Source: Lachnospiraceae bacterium
GTDB taxonomy: Bacteria; Bacillota; Clostridia; Lachnospirales; Lachnospiraceae
Reading direction: 5' to 3'
Length of the DNA stretch: 64,000 nt
NCBI GenBank assembly: GCA_910574885.1
Contig: CAJTDD010000013.1
Span: 58,500 to 122,499, forward strand
Shown here piece by piece: positions 35,369 to 45,200 of the stretch. The first letter of the stretch is position 1; each line of letters starts with the position of its first letter. The notes below the pieces were generated by a model. The model made no database searches. It saw only the letters and a list, made by a program, of their open reading frames with translations, and was not told where the DNA came from. A program made the position numbers and the translations under genes.

Positions 35369-36020
35369 CAATCTCTAACGCCTGCTCCATGATACTGTCG
35401 TTGTACTTATGAAGCCCCGGCCGTATCACATGTTCGGAGTTGTAGAACCGTTGGAGATAGTACCGTTTCGCATGGGCAATCCATTTCCCAATAGACTCAA
35501 AATCCGACCGCTGGTGATATTCCAGCACAACGGTCGTACAGAACTCATACGGCACGGCGTCACTGAGCAGAAATTCTATGCTTTTTTTAACATTTTCCAA
35601 GTCATACCCCTGAATCCCCACCGTCTTCCCGTAACTTTCCGGGGAATTCTTAACATCCATGGCAACATAACTGACCAGCCCCTCGGAAACGAGCCGCTTT
35701 AATTTATCCGGGAAACTCCCGTTCGTCTCAAGTTTTACCTCATATCCCAATTCCCTGACACGTCTCAGGAAATCCTCCACCCCATGCTGAATCAACGGCT
35801 CCCCGCCAGTCAGGCAGACTCCGTCCAGGATTCCCTGATATTTCTCCAGAAATGCATAAACTTCCTCCGCAGGAATCTCACTGTTCTCGTGGGTATTCAT
35901 CACCAACGGCTTATAATAACAGTATGGACAGCGGAAATTACATCCTGCCGTGAATACCGTACAGGAAATCTTCCCCGGATAATCTAATAACGAAAATTTC
36001 TTTAGGCCCTGTATTACCAT
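35328..36020 (-). CDS. Radical SAM activating protein, NrdG2-like
   Basis: 230 residues with the radical SAM cluster motif CNFRCPYCY (Cys at about residues 27, 31, 34), GGEPLIQ motif (CLTGGEPLIQHG), and LETNGSF. Such proteins are annotated as anaerobic ribonucleotide-reductase activases of the NrdG2 type; they make a glycyl radical on a partner. No nrdD lies in the window, so the partner is either elsewhere or is another glycyl-radical enzyme; the hypD activase is encoded separately at 39517-40425. The ATG is followed downstream by TetR on the same strand. Confidence 0.85.
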   Translation of the reverse strand: MVIQGLKKFSLLDYPGKISCTVFTAGCNFRCPYCYYKPLVMNTHENSEIPAEEVYAFLEKYQGILDGVCLTGGEPLIQHGVEDFLRRVRELGYEVKLETNGSFPDKLKRLVSEGLVSYVAMDVKNSPESYGKTVGIQGYDLENVKKSIEFLLSDAVPYEFCTTVVLEYHQRSDFESIGKWIAHAKRYYLQRFYNSEHVIRPGLHKYNDSIMEQALEIVRKEVPQAKLRGW

Positions 36021-36109
36021 ACTTTCAGCCTCCTTTTCCGTTCTTTCATAACCCTTATCCTGCTTTCCGATGGAGCGCCCTTACGGCAGATGCAAATGTA
36101 CGGCGCCGC

Positions 36110-36694
36110 CTATGCCTTGAAGTGTTCCATCATGTAGGGCATGCATTCCTTGCTGTACTCTCCAAGTGAGTACCTTCCTTTATTCAGGCACCAGTCCGAA
36201 ACCAGGGCGCGTTCACACATGGCATAATATCGAGTCACCTCGCTCACCGCAAGCTCCCCGCGTATCTGCCCCCGCTTCTGCCCTTCCTCCACGATCTGAT
36301 CCAACAGCCTGTAGTAATTGCGGTTGCGGTCTAACAGATGGCTCTGTTTCTCTGATACAAGCTGCGTGGAATACAGAGAGGCAAGCAAGTCAATGTTAAT
36401 CTTCTCCTCCATCATCGTATGCATCTCATAGTTCAGATATAATAGTTTATCAAAACTATTCATCTCCGGCTCCATCTTTGACTCCAGCTCTTCATAATAA
36501 TCATCCAGAATCATAGACAACGTATTCAAGAGTTCATCCTTTGTGCTGAAATAGTAGTAGAAGGAACCCTTGGAAGTCTGTGACAATTCAATGATATCGT
36601 CTACTGTCGTACCGTTGTATCCTTTTTCGTAAAATAACTGCCATGCTGCGGAGACTATCCTGCTCTTCACGCTTTTCTTGATTTCTTTTCCCAT
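36110..36694 (-). CDS. TetR family transcriptional regulator
   Basis: 194 residues. N-terminal TetR helix-turn-helix (SRIVSAAWQLFYEKGYNGTTVDDIIELSQTSKGSFYYYFSTKDELLNTL, about 12-60) and a helical ligand-binding domain. The inducer is unknown. It lies downstream of, and on the same strand as, hypD and acylphosphatase. Two TetR-style palindromic promoters occur in the window, before the hypD activase (40508) and before the RND gene (46115), and either could be its target. Confidence 0.9.
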   Translation of the reverse strand: MGKEIKKSVKSRIVSAAWQLFYEKGYNGTTVDDIIELSQTSKGSFYYYFSTKDELLNTLSMILDDYYEELESKMEPEMNSFDKLLYLNYEMHTMMEEKINIDLLASLYSTQLVSEKQSHLLDRNRNYYRLLDQIVEEGQKRGQIRGELAVSEVTRYYAMCERALVSDWCLNKGRYSLGEYSKECMPYMMEHFKA

Positions 36695-36739
36695 GCCATT
36701 CTCCTATCCTGCTGCCAACTGATTCCTTACATTCGTATC

Positions 36740-37009
36740 CTAACACACCCTAAAACGGCTCTCCTCCACTACCGGAATCTCCTCCTCATCAATCCAGTCA
36801 ATGGAAATATACATCCCCCTGTTCAGCCCTTCCATCAACTTATAAATCAAGGCTTGCCGCCCCTGGACTTCCATCCGCACAGTACCGTCATATTCATTCC
36901 TGACCCACCCGGTCAGCCCAAGGGAACCCGCCAGATGCTTTGCCGTATAACGGAAACCGACTCCCTGCACTCTTCCATGGAATACCAGCCGTTTTCGTAT
37001 CTCTGCCAT
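36740..37009 (-). CDS. Acylphosphatase
   Basis: 89 residues, normal size. Hydrolyses carboxyl-phosphate bonds. The catalytic Arg is in VFHGRVQGVGFRYTA and the catalytic Asn in GWVRNEYDGTVRMEVQG, both conserved. ATG at 37009 is preferred (AAAGGA eleven bases ahead); in-frame ATG 37018 and GTG 37030 lack proper spacing. Lies between hypD and the TetR gene. Confidence 0.92.
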   Translation of the reverse strand: MAEIRKRLVFHGRVQGVGFRYTAKHLAGSLGLTGWVRNEYDGTVRMEVQGRQALIYKLMEGLNRGMYISIDWIDEEEIPVVEESRFRVC

Positions 37010-37082
37010 AATAACCATATCCTTTATCACTTTACATTATTGTAATGGTTTTTTGTCAGAAAAGCAAGAAAAAGGTCACGAG

Positions 37083-37116
37083 AAAGGGATGAGGAAATTT
37101 TTGTTCCCCATCCCTT
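37083..37116 (-). terminator. Possible terminator after hypD
   Basis: On the minus strand AAGGGATGGGGAA pairs with TTCCTCATCCCTT (13 bp with one G-U; on the plus strand this is an A-C mismatch, favouring minus). The loop is AT-rich and the following T tract is poor, so termination may be partial. Confidence 0.4.
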
Positions 37117-37134
37117 ACACAGGCCATGCCGTGA

Positions 37135-39510
37135 TTAATTAAAATTCTGCTCCGTCCTCTCGATAATCTCATCCTGAAGCGGCTTGCTTAAATTGCGGAA
37201 GAAGTCGCTGTATCCCGCCACACGGACAATCAGGTCTTTGTACTCCTCCGGATTGTTCTGGGCGTCAATCAACGTCTGCCGGTCAATCACATTAAACTGG
37301 ATATGGTGTCCGTCCATGGAGAAATAAGACCGGATCAGGCTTGCCATATGGTCAAGCCCCTCTTCGCCCGCCACAACATCCGGCGTGAACTTCTGGTTCA
37401 GCAGTGTTCCCGCCGTCGCAAGGTGATCCATCTTCGCACAGGACTTGATGACTGCCGTAGGCCCGTTGGTATCCGCTGATTTCTCCGGGGAAATGCCCTC
37501 GGAAACCGGCTTATGGGCTTTCCTTCCATTCGGCGTCGCAAGGATGACGTCGCCGAAGTACACGTGGCAGGTGGTAGGCAGCATATCTACCCCGTACTTG
37601 CCGCCCTTCATGTTCGGACGCCCTGTAATCGAGCTTCTGTAAAGCTCGAACACCTCCTGCATGATATCGTCCGCATAATCATCGTCATTGCCATACTTAG
37701 GAGTCTTGTCATGAACCATGCGGTAAATGGCATCGTATCCTTCATAATCATGCTCCATCGCCTCAATCAGCTCTTCCATGGTAAAATTCTGCCTGTCGAA
37801 CACATTATATTTCACAGCGGCAAGGCAATCTGTGACCGTACCAATGCCCACGCCCTGAATATAGTTGGTATTATACCTTGCGCCGCCTGCATTGTAATCC
37901 TTTGCATTAGAAATGCAGTCATTGGTCACAACGGAAAGGCACGGCGCAGGCATCTCCTGTGCATACAACTGCTCAATCACGTTGTTGCCGCGAATCTTGA
38001 TGTCAACGATATGGGCAAGCTGCTTCTTGAATGCCTCCCACAGCTCCTCATAGGTCTTGAAATCCTTCGCATACCCCAGTTTCAGGCCAATCTGTTTCCC
38101 GGAATACTGGTCAAATCCGTTGAACAGCGTCAGCTGGAACACCTTCGGGATGTTCAGATACCCGGTCAGGATATAAGCCTCGCTGCCCCACGCGCCCGTC
38201 TCCACACACCCGGAAGAGCCGCCGCGCCTTGCGTCCTCAAGGTTCTTTCCTGCGTTAATCAGCTCCATAATCTGGGCTTCCGTATTGTAAAATGCAGGCT
38301 GTCCCCATCCTCTCCTGGAAACCTCGCAGGCTCTCTTTAAGAATTTTGCAGGAGTCTTCTTGCTGATGGTCACGTTCGAGTTGGGCTGAACCAGCTTCAT
38401 CTCATCCATACAGTCCAGAATCAGGTAGCTTACGTTGTTCACCCCGTTACGTCCGTCCGGCGTCACTCCGCCTGTATTGATATTTGCAAAATCCGTATAG
38501 GTTGCGCTCTCCTTCAATGTAATGCCCACCTTCACCGGGGCAGGCTGGTTATAGAATTTCACCCACAGGCACTCTAAGAGTTCCAACGCCCTTTCATCGT
38601 CCAGGATTCCAGCCTCCACATCCCTCTCATAATATGGGTTCAAATGCTGGTCAAGCCTTCCCGGGCTAAATGCGTCCCATGGGTTCAGCTCTGTGGTGAC
38701 GGCAAGGTGGGTGAACCAGTATAACTGGATTGCCTGCCAGTATGTCTGGGGCTTGTGCGCCGGAACCACCTCAAGGTTCGCAGCGATCTGAAGAAGCTCT
38801 TTCTTTCTTGTCTCATCCCCTTCTTTTTCTGCCATCTCAAGGGCAAGTTCATGATAACGCTCACCAAGGATGAGCACAGCGTCGCAGGAAATATCCATTG
38901 CCTTCAGCTCTTCGCATTTATTCACCGCATCCGGATCGTTAATGTAATCCAGAGCCTCCATGGTCTGACGGATCTTCTCCTTGTAGTCCATGTATCCCGT
39001 CGTAAATACCTGCTCCCCGCCACAGGTATGCCCCGGTCCTCTCTGCTCCATGAACTCAGTGAACATTCCTGCGCTGTAGCACTCATGCCATTCCGGGGTC
39101 ATCCGCGCAAGGATCTTCTCCCTCATGCTTCTTCCCGTCCAGTATGGAATAATCTCCTCTGCCTGTAACTTCCGGTCTTCTTCTGTGGTGTGGAAGGATA
39201 CCAGCTCACGCTCGCTCATGACCACCATGTCCTCTACGCTGTGGCAGCAAAGCTCCGGGAATGTGGGGGACGCCTGAGGATCTCTTCCCTTCTCTCCGAT
39301 AATCAGCTCCCCGTCGCCTAAGTACAATGTCTTCTTAGAGAAATACTCTTTGAGAACCATCGCACGCATGACAGGGATGGAATATTTTCCATCGTTTTCT
39401 TTGTAAAAATCCGTCTCGATTTTTGCCCTTTCAAGGTCAATGTGAACCGGTGTCGTCACACTGAGTTCCCTGAGCTTCTGGATTCTTTCATTCATACCAC
39501 GCTTTGCCAT
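37135..39510 (-). CDS. hypD: trans-4-hydroxy-L-proline dehydratase, glycyl radical enzyme
   Basis: About 791 residues. Glycyl-radical enzyme that removes water from trans-4-hydroxyproline to give pyrroline-5-carboxylate, which ProC reduces to proline. The thiyl-radical Cys and general base Glu are in GGSSGCVETG (around residue 440) and the glycyl radical in RVAGYSDFF near the C-terminus. Residues I recall as substrate-binding in HypD are in matching context: MFTEFMEQRGPGHT, TTELNPWDAFSPGRLDQ and MLPTTCH. This sets it apart from pyruvate formate-lyase and glycerol dehydratase. ATG at 39510 aligns with HypD and sits ten bases from AGGAGG; ATG at 39516 directly follows the activase stop. Co-transcribed with its activase. 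Confidence 0.88.
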   Translation of the reverse strand: MAKRGMNERIQKLRELSVTTPVHIDLERAKIETDFYKENDGKYSIPVMRAMVLKEYFSKKTLYLGDGELIIGEKGRDPQASPTFPELCCHSVEDMVVMSERELVSFHTTEEDRKLQAEEIIPYWTGRSMREKILARMTPEWHECYSAGMFTEFMEQRGPGHTCGGEQVFTTGYMDYKEKIRQTMEALDYINDPDAVNKCEELKAMDISCDAVLILGERYHELALEMAEKEGDETRKKELLQIAANLEVVPAHKPQTYWQAIQLYWFTHLAVTTELNPWDAFSPGRLDQHLNPYYERDVEAGILDDERALELLECLWVKFYNQPAPVKVGITLKESATYTDFANINTGGVTPDGRNGVNNVSYLILDCMDEMKLVQPNSNVTISKKTPAKFLKRACEVSRRGWGQPAFYNTEAQIMELINAGKNLEDARRGGSSGCVETGAWGSEAYILTGYLNIPKVFQLTLFNGFDQYSGKQIGLKLGYAKDFKTYEELWEAFKKQLAHIVDIKIRGNNVIEQLYAQEMPAPCLSVVTNDCISNAKDYNAGGARYNTNYIQGVGIGTVTDCLAAVKYNVFDRQNFTMEELIEAMEHDYEGYDAIYRMVHDKTPKYGNDDDYADDIMQEVFELYRSSITGRPNMKGGKYGVDMLPTTCHVYFGDVILATPNGRKAHKPVSEGISPEKSADTNGPTAVIKSCAKMDHLATAGTLLNQKFTPDVVAGEEGLDHMASLIRSYFSMDGHHIQFNVIDRQTLIDAQNNPEEYKDLIVRVAGYSDFFRNLSKPLQDEIIERTEQNFN

Positions 39511-39516
39511 GTCCAT

Positions 39517-40425
39517 TTAACCTCCTATTTTTGTGTTCTGGAACCCGGCTTCCTGAAAGAGCCGGACAAACTCTTCCATCTTGGCCCGTTCCGGTGCATG
39601 TAAATCTGTTCCCTTATATTCCATATCCAGCTTCGGATACTTGCCGCTCCCTGTATCGTGGTAGGGCAGCAGGTTAATCTGAGGCGGATGGATATCGTGT
39701 TCTTTCAGAAACGCTATGGTTTCCTTCATATTCTTCTCATTGCCGTTCACTTCTTTTATCACGGGAATCCGTATGTAGATTCTCGCCCCGTCCCTGGCAA
39801 GGCGGACCAGGTTCTCAAGAATCAGCTTGTTATCCACACCCATATATTGTTTATGGCGCTGTGAATCCATTACTTTTATGTCGTAGAGAAATGTATCCAC
39901 ATAAGGCAGGATTGCCTGAAACTTCTCGTATGGGACATGCCCGCAGGTGTCAATGGTAAGCGTCACATCCTGCTTCTTTAGTTCCTTTGCGGCGGCAAGG
40001 AGATATTCCATATCCATCGTCATAACCTCCCCGCCGGAAAACGTAACCCCTCCGCCGGAGTCTTCATAAAAAATCTGGTCCTTCATCAGCTCTTTCACAA
40101 GCTCTTTTACCGTATACTCACGCCCAACGGCCTCACGGATTCCTGCCGGGCAGAAGTTCTCACATTTGCCGCACAAGGTACAGGCTTTACGGTCCAGTAC
40201 AGGTCTTCCATCCTTCATTGTGATTGCCTGACTGGAGCAAATCTTCGCACATGCGCCGCAGCCTGTGCATTTCTCCGGATCGTACTGCATCTCCCTTTCA
40301 TAGCGCTGGGTCTCCGGATTGTGGCACCACTGGCATCTAAGCGGGCATCCCTTGAAAAACACAGACGTCCGGATACCGTCCCCGTCATGGACCGAGAACT
40401 TCTGTATATTCGTAATATTCTTCAT
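39517..40425 (-). CDS. Glycyl-radical enzyme activating protein (HypD activase)
   Basis: 302 residues. Radical SAM enzyme that installs the glycyl radical on HypD. The SAM-cluster motif is CPLRCQWCHNPET (Cys x3 Cys x2 Cys, residues of about 28-35), followed by an inserted ferredoxin-like domain with CTGCGACAKIC and CTLCGKCENFC that holds two more 4Fe-4S clusters, then FSGGEVMT and TIDTCGHVP. This two-cluster layout is standard for activases of dehydratase-type glycyl-radical enzymes. First gene of the leftward operon; hypD begins right after its TAA. Confidence 0.94.
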   Translation of the reverse strand: MKNITNIQKFSVHDGDGIRTSVFFKGCPLRCQWCHNPETQRYEREMQYDPEKCTGCGACAKICSSQAITMKDGRPVLDRKACTLCGKCENFCPAGIREAVGREYTVKELVKELMKDQIFYEDSGGGVTFSGGEVMTMDMEYLLAAAKELKKQDVTLTIDTCGHVPYEKFQAILPYVDTFLYDIKVMDSQRHKQYMGVDNKLILENLVRLARDGARIYIRIPVIKEVNGNEKNMKETIAFLKEHDIHPPQINLLPYHDTGSGKYPKLDMEYKGTDLHAPERAKMEEFVRLFQEAGFQNTKIGG

Positions 40426-40507
40426 CTCATAATCCTCTCATCAACCGCAGTCCATCTGCGGAACAAACCAGCTTGTTTCCTGCACTGATTCTTATTTTAG
40501 ACCGTAG

Positions 40508-40552
40508 TTTAAACTATAGTTTAAATATATCACCCTGTTACTATTTTGTCAA
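40508..40552 (-). promoter_or_regulatory. Strong promoter with an overlapping 18-bp perfect palindrome (hypD activase operon)
   Basis: On the minus strand TTGACA (40547-40552) and TATATT (40524-40529) are separated by exactly 17 bp, a near-consensus promoter. The perfect palindrome TTTAAACTATAGTTTAAA (40508-40525) begins in the -10 box and covers the transcription start, the standard place for a repressor site. A leader of about 90 bases precedes the activase ATG. Regulator identity is inferred; the TetR or GntR protein encoded nearby are candidates. Confidence 0.75.
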
Positions 40553-40613
40553 TGAATTGATATTATATCTTTCATCCAAAAGTATCAACCGCGCATCCGC
40601 AGATAAAATAATA

Positions 40614-40647
40614 ACTCTGGCGCACACACTCATGTGTACGCCAGAGT
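40614..40647 (-). terminator. Terminator of the DUF1848 operon
   Basis: ACTCTGGCG...ACAC pairs with GTGT...CGCCAGAGT, a 14-bp stem with one internal mismatch and a 6-base loop; on the minus strand it is followed by TTATTATTTTAT. It ends leftward transcription of the RND/HD/DUF1848 genes before the hyp promoter. Confidence 0.7.
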
Positions 40648-40712
40648 CTTTACTGGAACCAGAAGACACTTAGCCCTTGCCTGCCATCTGCTTCTCCTGC
40701 TGCTCAATCATC

Positions 40713-41657
40713 TCAAAATCCTGTATACATCCCAGGCAGATCAAACAGCGATATCTGGATATCCCTGCCCGACGTAACCGCCCGCTCCTTGATCACTTCA
40801 TCGCCCCGCACATGCCCCACAAGGAGCGGGGAATCCGGGTCGTGCTGCTCATACTTGTTCCGGGCATTCTCCTGGCTTCCCGTGGCATAGCAATACTTAC
40901 ACCCATGGATGCAGGTGTGGTATATCCCAATATCCACGCTCTCCACACACCGGCACTCCTTACGCTGCCCGCCATCCTTTTTCAGATCCAGACGATATCC
41001 TGTCAGGCTTCTTATCTTCGCCTTATCAATACATGCACAGTGCCCAATCCCGAAACGCTCAAGATTCATCTTCTCCGCACAGGTAAAAAGCGGAAGGTTG
41101 TAACTTCGGGCAATCCTGCTAAGTCCCCCTGCCAGCTTCAGAATCTCATCCTCCGTAAGCTCCCGGAACGGACTGCCCTTATATGCGTCCACGAAGCTGA
41201 TGATACATCTGGTCGTCGCCTTGGCAAGCCACCTGCACATCAGCTCGAACTGCTCCAAATGATAGGATATGGTATACTTCTCCGTGAGCAGGAGCGGGTC
41301 GAACCGCCAGTCCATGCGTTCCCTCCCCAGTTTTTCGCTCATCAGCACAAAGGACGCCATCACGTCCGACGTATCCGCCAGATTCACCTCCATATCTGAC
41401 TCATAGTCTGTGATTGTCACCTGAAAATAATACTCATAGCCCATCTCTTCAATCTCGCGCAGATACGGCAGCATAGGCCTTGGATTCTTCGTCCAGAACA
41501 CGATACAATCCACCGTCTCAGGAGACAGGAAAATCCTTTTTATCTTTTTACGGTTATATGGATTCGGAACCAGCACTTCCCCGGCTTTCAGGCGGTTCAC
41601 GAACCACTCCGGATATAACGCCGGAATATCCGTTCTTCTGCTAGCGCTGATTATCAT
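40713..41657 (-). CDS. DUF1848 family protein with radical-SAM-like Cys motif
   Basis: 314 residues. The N-terminus IISASRRTDIPALYPEWF is characteristic of DUF1848, a family of unknown function. FWTKNPRPMLPYL and WRFDPLLLTEKY follow, and near the C-terminus HTCIHGCKYCYATGS carries a Cys x3 Cys x2 Cys motif like that binding the 4Fe-4S cluster of radical SAM enzymes, with further Cys (AEKMNLERFGIGHCACID, KECRC). The position of the motif at the end rather than the start of the barrel is unusual. Overlaps the HD hydrolase gene by 17 bases. Confidence 0.87.
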   Translation of the reverse strand: MIISASRRTDIPALYPEWFVNRLKAGEVLVPNPYNRKKIKRIFLSPETVDCIVFWTKNPRPMLPYLREIEEMGYEYYFQVTITDYESDMEVNLADTSDVMASFVLMSEKLGRERMDWRFDPLLLTEKYTISYHLEQFELMCRWLAKATTRCIISFVDAYKGSPFRELTEDEILKLAGGLSRIARSYNLPLFTCAEKMNLERFGIGHCACIDKAKIRSLTGYRLDLKKDGGQRKECRCVESVDIGIYHTCIHGCKYCYATGSQENARNKYEQHDPDSPLLVGHVRGDEVIKERAVTSGRDIQISLFDLPGMYTGF

Positions 41658-42234
41658 TACTCAGTTCCAATCCTGCCCTGCCGTACACGGGCGTAAAATC
41701 CCCAAAATTCTTCTCGATCAGCCTGCAATACTCCTCAAAGGGTTCCGCGCCTTCAAAGGGTATCCTAAGAACGTCCCGGACTCCCTTGTAATACCACCCA
41801 ATGATATGCTTGTCCTTCATGCGGAACCTGTTCCAGAGTTCTTCCCCCAGAACAGGATAATCCCTGTCGATATCCCGGATATTCGACAGCTTATCCGCAA
41901 GTCCGATCATCTGCACATCCCTGGGCGCATTCCGCAGGTGTTCAATCGTACTGAGCTTCCTGTCCATCCAGGATTTTGACTTATCCTCACTCTCCTGGGC
42001 GACAATCCTTGCCACCCGCTCCGAAAACTCCTGCGCCAGTATCCTCTGCGTCACCCCTTCACAGTCTTCAATCGTGTCGTGCAGCACAGCCGCACTGATT
42101 ACCTCCTCATCCTTCGTCATCGTCGAAACAATATCCTTCACCTCCACCGGATGAACGATATACGGACGCTTCGTCCCCTTCCTAAATTGCCCTTCGTGTG
42201 CCTTAAATGCGAATTCGACTGCTCTGTCAATCAT
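41641..42234 (-). CDS. HD domain phosphohydrolase (RelA/SpoT- or Mesh1-like)
   Basis: About 197 residues. HD-hydrolase signature FAFKAHEGQFRKGTKRPYIVHPVEV with the metal-binding HD in AVLHDTIEDCEG and later LADKLSNIRD. This matches the hydrolase half of RelA/SpoT proteins and single-domain (p)ppGpp hydrolases (Mesh1 type). No synthetase domain is present. ATG at 42234 with AGAGAGG ahead is preferred over an upstream in-frame start at 42264. Lies between the RND and DUF1848 genes. Confidence 0.85.
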   Translation of the reverse strand: MIDRAVEFAFKAHEGQFRKGTKRPYIVHPVEVKDIVSTMTKDEEVISAAVLHDTIEDCEGVTQRILAQEFSERVARIVAQESEDKSKSWMDRKLSTIEHLRNAPRDVQMIGLADKLSNIRDIDRDYPVLGEELWNRFRMKDKHIIGWYYKGVRDVLRIPFEGAEPFEEYCRLIEKNFGDFTPVYGRAGLELSNDNQR

Positions 42235-42256
42235 ACTCTTACCTCTCTTAATGCCG

Positions 42257-45200
42257 CTACTCATCTAACAGGTTTTCTTCCTCCTCAATTCCTTCACGAA
42301 GCCTCGCTTTTTCTTTTTTATGGAATAAGTTAAATATACAGGGAACGACGAACAAAGTCAATACAGTTCCGTATATCAATCCTCCGATTGTCACCACGGC
42401 CATCGGCTGGACCATGTCCGCCCCCATGCCGAACCCGGCTGCCATGGTGGACAGGCCAAGGATCGTGGTCAGCGCCGTCATAACGATTGGGCGAAGCCTG
42501 GTCGTTCCCGCCTCCACAAGGGCTTCCCGCTGTTCCATTCCATTTTCAATGAGCTGATTGGCATAGTCAATGAAGACAATCCCATTATTCACAATAATAC
42601 CCGACAGCATGACGAATCCAATCATGGCAATTACGCTGACCGGCATCCCGGCAATGTAGAGCGCCAGAAGCCCTCCGGTAAATGCAAGGGGTACGGTAAA
42701 CATGACGATGAAGGGTGAGCGCAGGGACTGGAACTGCGCTACCATGATAAGATACATGAACACCAGCGCAAGGGCAAGCATCTTAAAGAGTTCCACCATC
42801 GCCTCCATAATCGTCTCATCCTCACCGGTCATCCTGACTTCATAGCCTTCCGGTACGCTGTAACCGCCTAAAGCCTTCTTCACCCGATTACTGACAAGAC
42901 CGATATTATCCCCATCTTGAATCTCCGCCGTTACGGACATATAGCGGCTCTGGTCCATGCGGCTGATTGCCTGTAGGCCGGAGGCGTCCTCAAACGTGGC
43001 GATATCCCCAAGTTTTACCTCTTCTTTCGTCCCGTCCTGCTTCTGCGCCGTGACTGTAAGGTTCTTCACATCCTCGCGGGTCAGGCTTTCATTGGCGTCG
43101 TCCAGCACATAGACGTCGTACTCGTTGGTGTCCGTGGACAGCGTCGTTGCCGTCCTCGCCTCCGAGAGCTTGCCGGAAAGTTCCTGGTACACCTGCGCCA
43201 CCGTCAGGCTGTGCTGCGTCGCTTTTGCTTTATCCACAATGACCCGAAGCTCTTCCTTATTATCCTCGGTTCCGTCCGATACGTTCTGCGTTCCTTTGAC
43301 GCCCTCCACGATTTTCTTGACATCCTTTGCAATCTTCTGCAGACGGTCTAAGTCCTTACCCTTTATCTGGATATTGATTCCGGCGCTTCCCAAAGCGCTC
43401 ATATCCATGTTGGACATATTTACCGTAAGCTCTCCGGCAAGGTCTTTCGTAACCTTCTCGATTTCCTTTTTCAACTGCTCGTTGGACATGGAAGGATTCT
43501 CCTTGGTCGTGGCATAAAAGGAAATGCTGTTGCTCTCTGACTGCCCTCCTCCCATCATGGAGTCTGAAGCCATCAGGCCGCCCACATCCTCGATATCTTT
43601 GATTTTACTTACCCGTTCCATCACCTCATCGGCGGTCTTGGCCGTCTCTTCTAAACTGGTTCCCTTTTCCATCTCCAGATCCATGCTGATCTGGGTACTC
43701 TCCATGTCAGGCATGAACTGAGTTCCTCGTGTCAGCTCTATGGCTATGCTGCCTGCGAACAAGAGTAAGGCGCCAAGGATGACAAGGACTTTATGGTTCA
43801 GGGCGCAGCGGAGCATAGTTCCGTAAATCTCCCGCACCTTGATAAAGAACCGTGACTCCTTGTTCTCCGTCTTCCTAAGCAGCCCCGCTGACATCATCGG
43901 AACCAGGGTCAGGGCAATCAGGAGACTGGCAAGCAGGGAATAGGCGATTGTCAGTCCCATATCCACAAAGAGCTGCCTTGTGACTCCTGAGGTAAATACG
44001 ATAGGAAGGAACACACATACGGTAGTCAGGGTGGACGCCGCGATCGCCCCGCCCACCTGTCTCGCCCCTTCGATTGCGGCTTGTTTTGCAGACGCGCCTT
44101 CTTCGTTCCGCATCCGGTAAATATTTTCAATCACGACGATGGAGTTATCCACCAGCATACCTACTCCCAGCGCAAGCCCTGACAGGGAAATGATATTCAG
44201 TGTGACTCCGGAGAAATACATCGCCACTAACGCCGTCATGATACTGATTGGGATAGAGCATGCGATTACAAACGTTGGCCGGATGCTCTTTAGGAATACC
44301 AGCAGGATAATGACTGCAAGCGCCGCGCCGTACACCAGGTTCTCCAGCACAGAATTAACAATTAAGTCGATGTAGACTCCCTGATCCATCAGGACTACCG
44401 TATCAATGCCAGAATGCTCTTTTTTCACCTGCTTCAGACGCTCTAACACCCGATCGCTTACGTCGCCCGTGGAATAACCGGTCTGCTTCTGGATCATCAG
44501 CATGACGCCGGCGTTTCCGTTGATTTTCGCATAGGTCTCGTCTGCATTGTTGACTATTTCAACGCTGGCTACGTCCGACAGCTTCACAGGGTCGATTCCT
44601 TCCATATCCACCAGCACTAAGTCTTTCAGTTCTCCGATGTTTTTGAATTTCTCACCCACACGGATAAGGAAATCGCTCCCCTCTTCCTGCACATAGCCTG
44701 CCGGCATGCTGAAATTCTCTGCCGAAAGGATGGTCTTTACCATGTCCGCCGTAAGGAGGCTGCCGATTTCTGCCCCGGCGGAGGCTTCTTCCATGGCAGA
44801 TTCCATCTGCGCCTCCTGCATTTGCAGAGCGGATTCCCCTGCGGCAAGCTGCGCCGTGCCTTCTCCGATACCAACCGCTGCCTCTAACTGGGCGGACGCA
44901 AGCTCTCCCCTTGCCTGGGCCAGTGTCATGGCTCCCTCGTTGATTTGCTGCTGCACTGCCTGTAACTGGCTTTTCCCGGCCACCAGTTGGTTTTTGCCTT
45001 CTAAAAGCCCCGCCTCCTGCTGTTCTAACTGCTCAATAGCCGCCACGATTGCCGCCCGCGCCGTCTCGTAGACTCCGTCGCCTACGATTGTCTCAAGTTG
45101 GGCCAGTTGTGCTTCCAGTTCTGCTTTCTGCTCTTCTGTAAGCCCAATATCCGGCAATTCCAGCGTACCTTTAATCTCGTCGTATTTTGCTTTCGACGCG

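Noticed and set aside
37513..38340. 275-codon plus-strand frame opposite hypD
   Set aside because: Shadow of the highly conserved hypD frame, with no start signals.
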